Assembly (NCBI GenBank): GCA_002698985.1
Contig: PAAY01000082.1
Location: 1-64,000 of the forward strand
Direction of reading: 5' to 3'
From: Saprospirales bacterium
GTDB lineage: Bacteria; Bacteroidota; Bacteroidia; Chitinophagales; Saprospiraceae
DNA length: 64,000 bases
Numbering within the stretch: the stretch's first letter is position 1; every line of letters begins with the position of its first letter. Below the pieces are notes generated by a model that was given only the letters and a program-made list of their open reading frames with translations, had not been told where the DNA came from and made no database searches. The position numbers were made by a program, and so were the translations under genes. Shown here piece after piece: positions 16,660 to 23,975 of the stretch.

Positions 16660-17877
16660 TCAGGCTTGCTCGTGCTTAAGGCCGGCAAAGTCCGAAAGAT
16701 ACTGGAAATTCTTGCCAAGGCGCCCGCCTTCCGTTACCGTTGCCCGTTCCAGCATCTCGCTGTGGGGCTTCAGCAATTCCGGCAGGATCAGGTCCAGCAG
16801 CACATTGCCAAACTCGGTGCTGGCATCCCTGGCCAGTTCATTGGGCAGGTTGTCGATGGCCATCACATCCACACAATTTTCTTTGAATGGTTCACAGGCC
16901 TCGCCGGTCTGCGGGTCGTACCCATACACCGGATCTGCAATAGTGGATGGCTTGACCGTGCAGGGTATCGATGAATCCGGTGCTATGTCACAAGTTACAT
17001 CGGCGATGACTTCAATTTTGAAATCCGGATGAAGCATGTCCTCATTGCTGAAAAAGGCAGGAGCGGCGGGGTTCCAGAAAATACCGTTGATGAAAACCTC
17101 ACTTACCCGGGCATAAGGGAGGATGGCGCTTGTGAACTTTTCAGGCTGGGCGTAGAACTCCTCTTTTGAGTGCGGAGCACCGTCGATTTTGCGTACATAC
17201 TCCAGGCTGCTCAATTGGGTAAACACAGCGTGGTCAAAGGATTTTTCGAGGTAGTCTTGCGGACTCACTGCTTTTAAACCCATGTCCTCCAGGACCCTTC
17301 GGGCACCATTGGCCACACGGCCCGTACCTGTAAGCAACACCTTTATTGGCGGCAGTTTCAGGTTGTTCTTGTACCAGTTGACGGCGTCTTCGTAATGCGG
17401 AAAAGTGTACATCCTGGGCATGTCGGCCAGCCGGTGTCTTTTGAAGTAGGTCCAGATGGCATTGTGGGCTCCCACCATGCCAGCAAATTTACCGAAGGCA
17501 ATCACCCGTTTGCCGTTTTCATCGGTCAGCACTTCGTAATCGATCAGCCGGATATTCTTACTCAAAATGGCCCTGAGCAAGTCCCGGTTGTAAGCCTGTT
17601 TCTTGATGGTATGCGAAAAGAAAAAATAGGTCTTGTCAGGAATCAGGTCTTTGATCGGAACCTCTTTGACACCGAAAAGGATGTCACAGTTGTTCATGTC
17701 CTCTGCCAATTGGATTCCCTGAACGGTGTAATCTTCGTCGGCAAAACAGCGGGTTGGTGATCGTTGGACGATGACTTCAAACCCGTATTGTTCTTTGGCT
17801 TTCTTGCATTGTTCCGGAATGAGTGGAACCCGGCTGTCAGGCGGAATTTTACCTTCTCTGATGATTCCAATGGTCAT
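16660..17877 (-). CDS. Saccharopine dehydrogenase-like (LYS1/LOR-type) oxidoreductase
   Basis: A 405-residue NAD(P)-dependent enzyme of the alanine dehydrogenase/PNT fold, closest in pattern to NAD-dependent saccharopine dehydrogenase (lysine-forming) and the lysine-ketoglutarate reductase half of AASS. Visible marks are the N-terminal substrate-domain strand with RVPLIPEQ, the catalytic region FGVKEVP (Lys) and FFFSHTIKKQ (His), then RLIDYEVLTDENGKRVIAFGKFAGMVG, and the nucleotide loop LLTGTGRVANGARRVL. Saccharopine dehydrogenases interconvert saccharopine and lysine plus 2-oxoglutarate. Direction and exact substrate cannot be decided here. It probably starts the transcript that also carries polX. 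A decamer array inside nested inverted repeats lies upstream. Confidence 0.8.
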   Translation of the reverse strand: MTIGIIREGKIPPDSRVPLIPEQCKKAKEQYGFEVIVQRSPTRCFADEDYTVQGIQLAEDMNNCDILFGVKEVPIKDLIPDKTYFFFSHTIKKQAYNRDLLRAILSKNIRLIDYEVLTDENGKRVIAFGKFAGMVGAHNAIWTYFKRHRLADMPRMYTFPHYEDAVNWYKNNLKLPPIKVLLTGTGRVANGARRVLEDMGLKAVSPQDYLEKSFDHAVFTQLSSLEYVRKIDGAPHSKEEFYAQPEKFTSAILPYARVSEVFINGIFWNPAAPAFFSNEDMLHPDFKIEVIADVTCDIAPDSSIPCTVKPSTIADPVYGYDPQTGEACEPFKENCVDVMAIDNLPNELARDASTEFGNVLLDLILPELLKPHSEMLERATVTEGGRLGKNFQYLSDFAGLKHEQA

Positions 17878-17932
17878 GTGATGGTTTTAAATGTGTTGGG
17901 ATGGTCAGGTTTTTAATGAGTTACGAGACCCT

Positions 17933-18049
17933 CTGCAAAAGTTTCCATTAGTCGCCCAGAAGGAGTTGGGAGAAAACCCCTCTAAACCTCTCTAAACCTC
18001 TCTAAACCCCTCTAAACCTAATGGATCCAAAGTGAAAGGGCTTTTGCAG
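17933..18049. repeat. Nested inverted repeats enclosing decamer array 2
   Basis: Outer arms CTGCAAAAG (17933-17941) and CTTTTGCAG (18041-18049) and inner arms TCCATTAG (17944-17951) and CTAATGGA (18018-18025) enclose decamer array 2. The element lies about 55 nt upstream of the saccharopine-dehydrogenase-like gene in a 417-nt stretch without a gene (17878-18294). A further 8-bp inverted repeat, CAAAGTGA (18074-18081) with TCACTTTG (18105-18112), follows. Confidence 0.75.
17977..18018. repeat. Decamer tandem array 2
   Basis: Four copies of a 10-nt unit, CCYCTCTAAA, on the plus strand; on the minus strand the unit rotates to GAGGTTTAGA. It lies inside the nested inverted repeats described at 17933-18049. 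Confidence 0.85.
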
Positions 18050-18203
18050 TAGGATCAAGTATCAATTCCTTGCCAAAGTGAAGCTGCTTAGTCAAAATAC
18101 TTCCTCACTTTGCCTTGCGGCAAAAATATGCTTTGAAAGAAACCGGCAAACTGAATCCTGAAAATCATTGCCTGCCTGTTGCGGCACTATCAAAAAATAA
18201 AAG

Positions 18204-18234
18204 TTGTCATAAGTGAAATGTTTATATATCTTTG
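18204..18234 (+). promoter_or_regulatory. Promoter of the candidate small ORF
   Basis: TTG at 18204-18206 and TATCTTTG at 18227-18234, 20 nt apart, match the Bacteroidota -33/-7 pair. Transcription would begin about 55 nt before the ATG at 18295. Confidence 0.55.
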
Positions 18235-18294
18235 AGGCTTCCATAAACCCTCCCAAAAGTTTATCCCCCCTTTAAGTCGAGTTACCCTCCGCCA

Positions 18295-18408
18295 ATGTGT
18301 TACAAAAACTTGTTGCGTATGTACATCTTGTGCATGGTGGTCGTGGTGGCTGCATTGCTGTTGTCGGTGATGCACGTCAAGAATCCAGATGCCCAGTCGG
18401 GCAAATGA
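18295..18408 (+). CDS. Candidate 37-residue single-span membrane peptide
   Basis: A short reading frame, ATG at 18295 to TGA at 18408, encodes a 37-residue peptide. It has a basic N-terminus (CYKNLLR), one hydrophobic segment (residues 9-26, MYILCMVVVVAALLLSVM), and a polar tail HVKNPDAQSGK. It lies in a gap of more than 700 nt between the saccharopine-dehydrogenase-like gene and tmRNA. A good promoter stands upstream and a possible hairpin terminator (18453-18485) downstream. The frame is too short to trust on coding statistics alone. An alternative is an untranslated RNA from this promoter. I do not recognise a family. Confidence 0.45.
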   Translation: MCYKNLLRMYILCMVVVVAALLLSVMHVKNPDAQSGK

Positions 18409-18452
18409 CCACAAAAATCAGAACTGTACTCACTCTGTAGGCCTCTCTCTTC

Positions 18453-18485
18453 CCGGCCTGCCAACCTAGTGTTTGGCCGGAATTT
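18453..18485 (+). terminator. Possible terminator after the small ORF
   Basis: CCGGCC (18453-18458) can pair with GGCCGG (18475-18480), followed by AATTTT. The loop is long, with an alternative bulged pairing, so the support is moderate. Confidence 0.4.
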
Positions 18486-18579
18486 TCATTGGAAGCCCTG
18501 ATGTCAGGGGCTGTACTTTTCCATGTTTTTTAAGGCTATCCAATCAAAAGAAAAACTTTTTCAGTGCTGGAATGGTTTT

Positions 18580-18587
18580 TACCTTTG
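18580..18587 (+). promoter_or_regulatory. -7 element for tmRNA
   Basis: TACCTTTG matches TAnnTTTG and lies 33 nt before the mature tmRNA 5' end; a T-rich block at 18557-18561 stands at -33 spacing. The primary transcript would have a short 5' leader removed by RNase P. Confidence 0.6.
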
Positions 18588-18620
18588 CCGGCCCTCAGGG
18601 GGCCAAAGATCATTGAAATT

Positions 18621-18997
18621 GGGGGTGTATTGGAATCGACAGGAATGTGAATCTGTAAGTAAGCATGCCGGAGTATGATTGCTCATCTCCGTTAACAAAC
18701 GGCAATCACACCACTTTAAATGGCAACTATCAGTATGCCATGGCTGCCTAATTACTAGGTAATTAGAAGCCATTATGCCGTACGTTTGACGCCTGCTACA
18801 CAGCGTACCGCGTATCAACCAACCCGCAGGATAGCTGACCGGCCTGCCTCGACCGGTTAGTGAAATTCAGGGGCTAAGGTGCAAGTCAGGTTTTGTCTGT
18901 GAACCTACCTTGTACCCGACAATTCAATCACAGACTAAGCATGTAGAAAGCTTGCAGATGCTTTCTCTGGACGCGGGTTCGACTCCCGCCACCTCCA
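18621..18997 (+). ncRNA. ssrA: Transfer-messenger RNA (tmRNA)
   Basis: Rescues stalled ribosomes and tags the released peptide. The 5' end GGGGGTG pairs with CACCTCC near the 3' end (one G-U), followed by discriminator A; the CCA is not encoded (CTA follows). The 5' block TTGGAATCGACAGG and the 3' T-arm GGACGCGGGTTCGACTCCC are typical. The tag frame ends in YQYAMAA then TAA at 18749-18751, directly followed by the expected hairpin TAATTAC/GTAATTA. Reading from the AAC after TTAACA gives the tag NGNHTTLNGNYQYAMAA (17 residues; 16 if it starts at the next Gly), longer than the common 8-12 residues. The exact resume codon is inferred from similarity to other Bacteroidota tmRNAs. Confidence 0.95.
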
Positions 18998-19059
18998 CTA
19001 CTTTTATTTCCTTTTCTTTTTGTACAAATCTGTTTTCTTTGCCGGCAAATCTTCAGCCC

Positions 19060-19995
19060 ATGGCAAAGGAAACCAAACAAACTACCCGTCATATTTTAAT
19101 GGTGCGCCCGGCACATTTCGGCTTCAATCCCGAAACTGCCGGCAGCAATGCTTTTCAGAGCGAAGACAGCCTGCTTTCTCCCAAAGAAATAAGCCGCAGA
19201 GCCCTTGATGAGTTTGACGCTTTCGTTGCCGCATTGCGCAGCGAAGGGGTTGATGTCATCGTGGTGCAGGACACTGACCAGCCCGTAAAGCCGGATGCCG
19301 TTTTCCCCAACAATTGGGTCACCTTTCACGAAGATGGCACTGTCGTCACCTATCCGATGCTCTCTGAAGTACGCCGTCTGGAGCGGAGAGAGGACGTTTT
19401 GCAATCCCTCGCCGGGCGTTTCGAAATCAAACGCCACATTCACCTGGAGGCTTACGAACGGCAGGGTAAAATCCTTGAAGGCACAGGCAGCATGATCATC
19501 GATCGACCCAACGCGTTGGTGTATGCCTGTGTCAGTCCTCGCACCCATCCTGAACTGCTGGCGGAATTTGCACAAATGATGGATTACAAGCCGGTGCTTT
19601 TCAAGGCAGTGGATGCCGAGGGCATGGACATCTACCACACCAATGTAATGATGGCGCTGGGTGAAACTTTTGTGGTCATCTGCCGCCAAAGCATTTCCTC
19701 GGAAAAGGAATGGGCAGAGATCGCAAGGCATTTTGAAAAAACAGGGAAGGAGGTCATTGAAATCACCCTGCCGCAGATGATGTCCTTTGCCGGCAACATG
19801 CTGCAAATCAGAGGCAAGGATGAGGAGCGCCTGCTCGTGATGTCTTCAGAGGCATACGGTTCACTGGAAAAGAAGCAGTTGGAACAATTGGAGCGGCATA
19901 CCCGCATTTTGCACCAGCCTATACCCACCATCGAAAAGTTTGGCGGAGGCAGCGTAAGGTGCATGATGGCAGAGGTTTTCCTCCCCGAGAAATAA
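19060..19995 (+). CDS. ctlX: CtlX-type amidinotransferase/citrulline-pathway hydrolase
   Basis: A 311-residue enzyme of the guanidino-modifying (arginine deiminase/DDAH) superfamily, with the length and motifs of CtlX. The start at 19060 (MAKETKQTTRHILMVRPAHF) is chosen because upstream in-frame sequence lies in tmRNA. Visible active-site parts are FPNNWVTFHEDGTVVTYPM (acidic and substrate-binding residues), the conserved GTGSMIIDR, the His region DIYHTNVMMALG, and the C-terminal GGGSVRCMMAE with the nucleophilic Cys. CtlX proteins are linked to citrulline or arginine use; the exact substrate is not shown by the sequence. It follows tmRNA by about 60 nt and could be on the same transcript. 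Confidence 0.85.
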   Translation: MAKETKQTTRHILMVRPAHFGFNPETAGSNAFQSEDSLLSPKEISRRALDEFDAFVAALRSEGVDVIVVQDTDQPVKPDAVFPNNWVTFHEDGTVVTYPMLSEVRRLERREDVLQSLAGRFEIKRHIHLEAYERQGKILEGTGSMIIDRPNALVYACVSPRTHPELLAEFAQMMDYKPVLFKAVDAEGMDIYHTNVMMALGETFVVICRQSISSEKEWAEIARHFEKTGKEVIEITLPQMMSFAGNMLQIRGKDEERLLVMSSEAYGSLEKKQLEQLERHTRILHQPIPTIEKFGGGSVRCMMAEVFLPEK

Positions 19996-20040
19996 GCGCT
20001 TCGAACATTTAACCGGACCTCAATTTTCTTCGCCTCCGGC

Positions 20041-20090
20041 AACCCCTCTCAACTTCTCTTAACCCCTCTTAACCCCTCTTAACCCCTCAG
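20041..20090. repeat. Decamer tandem array 3
   Basis: Five 10-nt units, mostly AACCCCTCTT on the plus strand; on the minus strand the unit rotates to GAGGGGTTAA. It lies between the stops of the convergent ctlX and DUF2027-Smr genes and ends 10 nt from the latter. Confidence 0.85.
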
Positions 20091-20099
20091 AATCAGTTC

Positions 20100-21149
20100 T
20101 CAAAAAATCACCTCCGTAGCCCCCCAACCATATTTAGGGTGGTACTCGTTTTTGAAGGATTTGACCTCCGCCATTTGAAACAGGCGGGTGGCTATTTCAT
20201 CTCTGAGTTTGCCTTTGCCCACGCCGTGGATGATGAAGACCCTTTCAACGCCGAGGCTGATGGCTTCCTCCATGTATTTTTCGAAGGCAGTGAGCTGGAT
20301 CCGAAGGATTTCCGAATTGCTCATTTTGCCGGCACCCGGCCGCAACTTTTCAATGTGCAGGTCAATCGCATTCTGAAAACCGGCCAGCTTCTTTGAATCC
20401 ACCACCTCGACCCATTCATGTAGTTCTTCGTTGTAACTCCAGCCCGGCCGGGCGTGTTGACGGGTGTATTCACTCAGGTCTTCCTCTTGCTTCTTTTGGT
20501 CAAAATCCGGCTTGTCAACCAGTTTGAACAGGTGTGCATTGACGTTCAGCAGGGGTGCCATGCGAACGTGCTTGAAGAAGGATTTGGGTTTGATGCGCAG
20601 ACTGAAAGTTTTGCTTTCCGTGTCACCCTCTGTGGTGATCCACTTTTGGGTGAGTTCCACTTCCGGCGACTGGTTGAGGGCATCAAATGACATGTTGCCG
20701 ATTTTGACTTCTGAAGGGCCTGGCACCTTCCCATCCCATTTTATCGGCCGGTCTTCATTGAAATAGATGCCAAAGCTGGCCACGGCCTCGTAGGAGGTGT
20801 CGTTGATCAGGTGAAGGTCATAGCTGGAGACCTGACCATCGGCATTTTGATTGGGTACAAAGGCCAGCAGGAGCCCCGTCGGCTTGAGGATGGCGTATTG
20901 GGTTTTGGCGGTGTTTTCCTTCGGTAAACCCGGTTGATCCGTTTCCGGTTTCTGGATCACTTTGGCTTTTACAACGTTTGCGGCAACCGAGTCATCCCGT
21001 GCCAGGTCGTCTTCAAATACCGGTATTTCAAAACCATCTTCATCGAGTCGGACTTTTACCATGCCGTTCAGCAGCCGTTCAATGACCACTCCTGTATCGC
21101 CTGTTTTGCTGAGCCTCACCCTCGATCCTACGACGTATAGCATATTCAC
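20100..21149 (-). CDS. DUF2027 protein with C-terminal Smr domain
   Basis: A 349-residue cytoplasmic protein of the type often annotated as a MutS2-related or DUF2027 protein in Bacteroidota, but without a MutS ATPase. The N-terminus (VVGSRVRLSKTGDTGVVIERL) is a short KOW/Tudor-like barrel; residues 85-230 form the DUF2027 beta domain; the C-terminal 85 residues are an Smr domain with IDLHIEKL and IHGVGKGKLRDEI, the metal- and nucleic-acid-binding motifs of Smr endonucleases. Function is unknown, though Smr domains cut or bind branched DNA or mRNA on collided ribosomes. A second in-frame ATG at 21143 could be the true start. Confidence 0.88.
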   Translation of the reverse strand: MNMLYVVGSRVRLSKTGDTGVVIERLLNGMVKVRLDEDGFEIPVFEDDLARDDSVAANVVKAKVIQKPETDQPGLPKENTAKTQYAILKPTGLLLAFVPNQNADGQVSSYDLHLINDTSYEAVASFGIYFNEDRPIKWDGKVPGPSEVKIGNMSFDALNQSPEVELTQKWITTEGDTESKTFSLRIKPKSFFKHVRMAPLLNVNAHLFKLVDKPDFDQKKQEEDLSEYTRQHARPGWSYNEELHEWVEVVDSKKLAGFQNAIDLHIEKLRPGAGKMSNSEILRIQLTAFEKYMEEAISLGVERVFIIHGVGKGKLRDEIATRLFQMAEVKSFKNEYHPKYGWGATEVIF

Positions 21150-21227
21150 TGTGTTTTATTGGTGCCAAAAATATCACATTCCTGCCGGAGCATCCGTCAG
21201 CCTGGCGGGGCAAATTCTGAATTGTTC

Positions 21228-21235
21228 TACTTTCG
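21228..21235 (+). promoter_or_regulatory. -7 element adjoining the ATG of the methyltransferase operon
   Basis: TACTTTCG, close to TAnnTTTG, ends only 4 nt before the ATG at 21240. A transcript from it would start at or beside the start codon, so the message would be leaderless. Confidence 0.4.
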
Positions 21236-21239
21236 CAGC

Positions 21240-21875
21240 ATGGACCTCCGGTGGAACATAGCACAAGCACTCGAAATCAGGTGGTGGAACTGGTACCTGA
21301 AAGGGAAAGAACCTGGCAATTACCTGAAGTGGAAAAGGCAATACTGGTTCGACTTTTTTCAGCGCTTCGGAATTCCCGTTTCGCCCTCCGGGCAATTGCT
21401 GGAAGTGGGCTGTGGCCCGGCAGGTGCCTTCCTCATTTTGCCGAAGGAAAACCTGACGGTGCTGGACCCCTTGCTCCCCGTTTACCGAAGGAAACATCCG
21501 GAAATCACCCAAGCGTATTTTGATGAGTTGAACACCATCGAAGTTCCGATAGAGCAATGGAGCAGCCCGGCGATGTTTGACCACATTTTTTGTTTCAACG
21601 TCATCAACCACACTGCCCGGTTGGATCTCAGCATCGAAAAACTGGCCGGGGCCATGCGGCAGGGAGCCAGGCTCTACCTCTCGGTGGATTGCCACCGGTA
21701 CCGATTGTTGAAGTGGTTGTTCCGGGCCATTCCCGGAGATGTTCTCCATCCACAACAGCTTGGTGCGGATGAATATGTGGCCAAATTCCGGAATGCGGGC
21801 TTGAGTCTTGTTGAATCCGGACTGATCCGGCGTGAACCAATTTTTGATTACCAGCTTTTTATTTTCGAAAAATGA
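21240..21875 (+). CDS. Class I SAM-dependent methyltransferase
   Basis: A 211-residue protein with a SAM-binding motif [15 protein letters not shown] (residues 52-66), the second acidic strand [12 protein letters not shown], and [14 protein letters not shown] in the position of motif IV/V. Substrate is unknown. The N-terminal 45 residues are Trp-rich and basic ([23 protein letters not shown]), which may form a membrane or substrate contact. It begins an operon with ridA and queE: its stop overlaps the ridA start by 4 bp. The start at 21240 is the first ATG after the promoter element and gives the expected fold from the start. Confidence 0.85.
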   Translation: MDLRWNIAQALEIRWWNWYLKGKEPGNYLKWKRQYWFDFFQRFGIPVSPSGQLLEVGCGPAGAFLILPKENLTVLDPLLPVYRRKHPEITQAYFDELNTIEVPIEQWSSPAMFDHIFCFNVINHTARLDLSIEKLAGAMRQGARLYLSVDCHRYRLLKWLFRAIPGDVLHPQQLGADEYVAKFRNAGLSLVESGLIRREPIFDYQLFIFEK

Positions 21876-22258
21876 GCAGAAAAAACATTTCCTCCGGCGC
21901 TAAATGGGAGCCGCTCGTTGGTTATTCCCGGGCTGTTCGCATCGGCAATGTCATAGAAGTTTCCGGAACGGCACCGGTGGAAAACGGAAAAGTGGCCAGC
22001 CCCGGTGATGCTTACGGCCAAACGCTTTGTGTGCTCAGGATCATCGAATCTGCCCTGGCCGAAGCCGGCGCTTCCATGAAGGATGTCATCCGCACCCGGA
22101 TTTATGTTACTGACATTACCCGTTGGGAAGAAGTCGGGCGGGCACACGGAGAGTTTTTCAGGGAGGTGATGCCGGCCACCTCGATGGTTGAGGTCAGCGG
22201 GCTGATCGATCCTGAAATGCTGGTGGAGATAGAGGTCACTGCAATTGTTGAAGAATGA
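21872..22258 (+). CDS. RidA-family protein
   Basis: A 128-residue protein of the YjgF/YER057c/UK114 family, which in its best-known members hydrolyses reactive enamine/imine intermediates. Visible marks are the N-terminal [19 protein letters not shown], the central NxxAxLxxAGA-like [21 protein letters not shown] with the conserved Arg, and the C-terminal [25 protein letters not shown] with the Glu of the active site. It overlaps both neighbours by ATGA (methyltransferase upstream, queE downstream), so the three are translationally coupled. Its link to the other two is not obvious. Confidence 0.93.
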   Translation: MSRKNISSGAKWEPLVGYSRAVRIGNVIEVSGTAPVENGKVASPGDAYGQTLCVLRIIESALAEAGASMKDVIRTRIYVTDITRWEEVGRAHGEFFREVMPATSMVEVSGLIDPEMLVEIEVTAIVEE

Positions 22259-22890
22259 AGAATTACAAGGTCAAGGAAGTTTTTTACACCCTTCAGGGTG
22301 AAGGAGCCCAGAGCGGCCGTCCAGCCGTTTTTTGCCGCTTTTCGGGTTGCAACCTCTGGACAGGCCGTGAGGAGGACCGGCACAAGGCCATCTGCCAGTT
22401 TTGCGACACTGACTTCTGGGGGACGGACGGGGAAAACGGCGGTTCTTACCAGGCCCCCGATCTGGCTGCACTCGTTGCCCGCTTGTGGGGAGACACCTCT
22501 GTCGGTCGGCCTTTGGTGGTCTGTACAGGAGGAGAGCCCCTGCTGCAACTCGATGAACTGCTGATCGAAGCCTTCCATGAAGCCGGATTTGAAGTGGCCG
22601 TTGAAACGAACGGTACACAGGAGGTGCCGAAGGGTATCGACTGGCTCTGTGTCAGTCCCAAAGCGGGAGCAGAGTTGAAGGTGAAATCAGGAAATGAACT
22701 CAAATTGGTTTACCCGCAGGAGGCGGCACCACCAGCCATGTTTGAGTCGTTGGATTTCGACCACTTTTTCCTTCAGCCGATGGACGGTCCCGATGTGGCA
22801 CGCAATACGGAACTGGCCGTCAGGTTTTGCCTTGCAAATCCGAAATGGCGCCTCAGCCTGCAAACGCACAAGATCCTCAATATTCCTTGA
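22255..22890 (+). CDS. queE: 7-carboxy-7-deazaguanine synthase
   Basis: Radical SAM enzyme that converts 6-carboxytetrahydropterin to 7-carboxy-7-deazaguanine in queuosine (preQ0) biosynthesis. It has 211 residues. The first lines show [27 protein letters not shown], with the QueE-type cluster motif of spacing Cys-x14-Cys-x2-Cys (GCNLW, then [12 protein letters not shown]). Later motifs are [11 protein letters not shown] and VETNGTQ. QueC, QueD and QueF are not in the window. It overlaps ridA by 4 bp and is the last gene of the operon; decamer array 4 begins just after its stop. Confidence 0.95.
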   Translation: MKNYKVKEVFYTLQGEGAQSGRPAVFCRFSGCNLWTGREEDRHKAICQFCDTDFWGTDGENGGSYQAPDLAALVARLWGDTSVGRPLVVCTGGEPLLQLDELLIEAFHEAGFEVAVETNGTQEVPKGIDWLCVSPKAGAELKVKSGNELKLVYPQEAAPPAMFESLDFDHFFLQPMDGPDVARNTELAVRFCLANPKWRLSLQTHKILNIP

Positions 22891-22892
22891 AG

Positions 22893-22933
22893 GAAGGTTG
22901 TAGTGAGGTTTTTGAGGATTTTGAGGTTTTTTT
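22893..22933. repeat. Decamer tandem array 4
   Basis: About three imperfect units (GTGAGGTTTT, TGAGGATTTT, GAGGTTTTTT) lie between the convergent queE and Omp28-like genes. The array touches the stop codon of the latter. The G-rich strand is in the sense of queE. The T-rich end might also help termination. Confidence 0.6.
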
Positions 22934-23972
22934 ACTGGACAACCAGCCGCTGCACTTTGATTCCCTTGTTCCCGGCAAGTTTTACGAGGTATTGTCCCTT
23001 CGGCAACTGGTCGAGGTTCAGGTTGAAATGATGCACACCAGAGGAGAGGAAACCATCGAATACTTTTTCAACTACCACTCCCTGCAGATTCATGATCTCA
23101 ACGGTAGCATCCTCCAGGCTACTTTCCAGCCTGAGCTTCAGCAGGGTGTTGCCGGAGGTGAGGTTGGGGGTCAGGCTGAAAGTGGTCAGGCCTGGAATTT
23201 CACGGGTGGCGGTGGGGTCACCGAAGGTATCTGTTGACCAGGTGTTCACCAGGTGGTATTTGCTTCCCTCTTTTTTCCAGATAACGCCCACGATGTGGTA
23301 GTCGTAACCGGATGGATCGCCAATGGACAGGCTGTAAGATTTTGTAAACTCCTCGTTGGCAGCCACGCTGCCGCTGGCCAGCAACTCGCCGAAGGATTCA
23401 TTGGTAAAAGGAGCCTGTAACACATAGCGGTGGTCGGCATCACTGCCTTGCCCGGATTGGTAAGCCATCACGTGATCTTCCACCAGGTAAACGCCAAAAT
23501 AAAACTCTCCGTCAGCAGGCTGAAAGAACCGGATTTTGGCATTGACCTGAATGGCGCCATTCTCATAAACCGGGGTGAAGCCGCAGTTGGCCAGAGGAGC
23601 TGCGGTGTAGGCAGAATCGGCAAGTGCCTTGAATACCGGACGATAGGTGTCCAATGTGAAAGGCGTTACGGGATATTTTACTTCGTCAAAAAAGAATTCC
23701 GGTTGGTAGCTGCCGCCGAAGTTGTTGGTCAGGTCAGCTGCAACACCGGTTTCGAGTGCACCGCTGTAATGTGCTGCCATGAACACACAACTTTGCTCGT
23801 TTTCCTGGATGAGGTCGTGGAAAAACGTCCAGCCCCATGAACCGCAATTCGGACACCAGGTGGCAGTCCGCTTGGTGATAAGGCTTCGTTGAACTTGCTC
23901 GATCTGCTGGGCGATGAGGCCTTGAACAACGAAAAGGCAAGCTAGCATCAGGCTGAAGGTACTGCGCTTCAT
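22932..23972 (-). CDS. Omp28-like thioredoxin-fold protein with T9SS type A sorting domain
   Basis: A 346-residue protein destined for the cell surface. A signal peptide (MKRSTFSLMLACLFVVQGLIAQ) is followed by a thioredoxin-fold segment with TATWCPNCGSWG near residue 40, then beta-rich domains as in Omp28-related proteins. The last about 75 residues are a T9SS type A C-terminal domain, with typical VEIMNLQGVVVEKVF, FNLNLDQLPKGQYLVKL and the final KVQRLVVQ. It is therefore probably carried across the outer membrane by the type IX system and linked to anionic lipopolysaccharide or released. It starts 3 nt after the tilS stop on the same strand. Confidence 0.9.
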   Translation of the reverse strand: MKRSTFSLMLACLFVVQGLIAQQIEQVQRSLITKRTATWCPNCGSWGWTFFHDLIQENEQSCVFMAAHYSGALETGVAADLTNNFGGSYQPEFFFDEVKYPVTPFTLDTYRPVFKALADSAYTAAPLANCGFTPVYENGAIQVNAKIRFFQPADGEFYFGVYLVEDHVMAYQSGQGSDADHRYVLQAPFTNESFGELLASGSVAANEEFTKSYSLSIGDPSGYDYHIVGVIWKKEGSKYHLVNTWSTDTFGDPTATREIPGLTTFSLTPNLTSGNTLLKLRLESSLEDATVEIMNLQGVVVEKVFDGFLSSGVHHFNLNLDQLPKGQYLVKLAGNKGIKVQRLVVQ

Positions 23973-23975
23973 GGG

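Noticed and set aside
18190-18414. A 74-codon minus-strand frame near the small ORF
   Set aside because: It is antisense to a better candidate with a promoter and has an unusual His/Gln-rich composition.
17933-18620. A mobile element or prophage remnant in the gap before tmRNA
   Set aside because: tmRNA is a frequent integration site, but no integrase, attachment-site duplicate of the tmRNA 3' end, or foreign gene is seen.
18910-19059. In-frame upstream extension of the ctlX gene
   Set aside because: This part lies in the 3' domain of tmRNA and its downstream gap.
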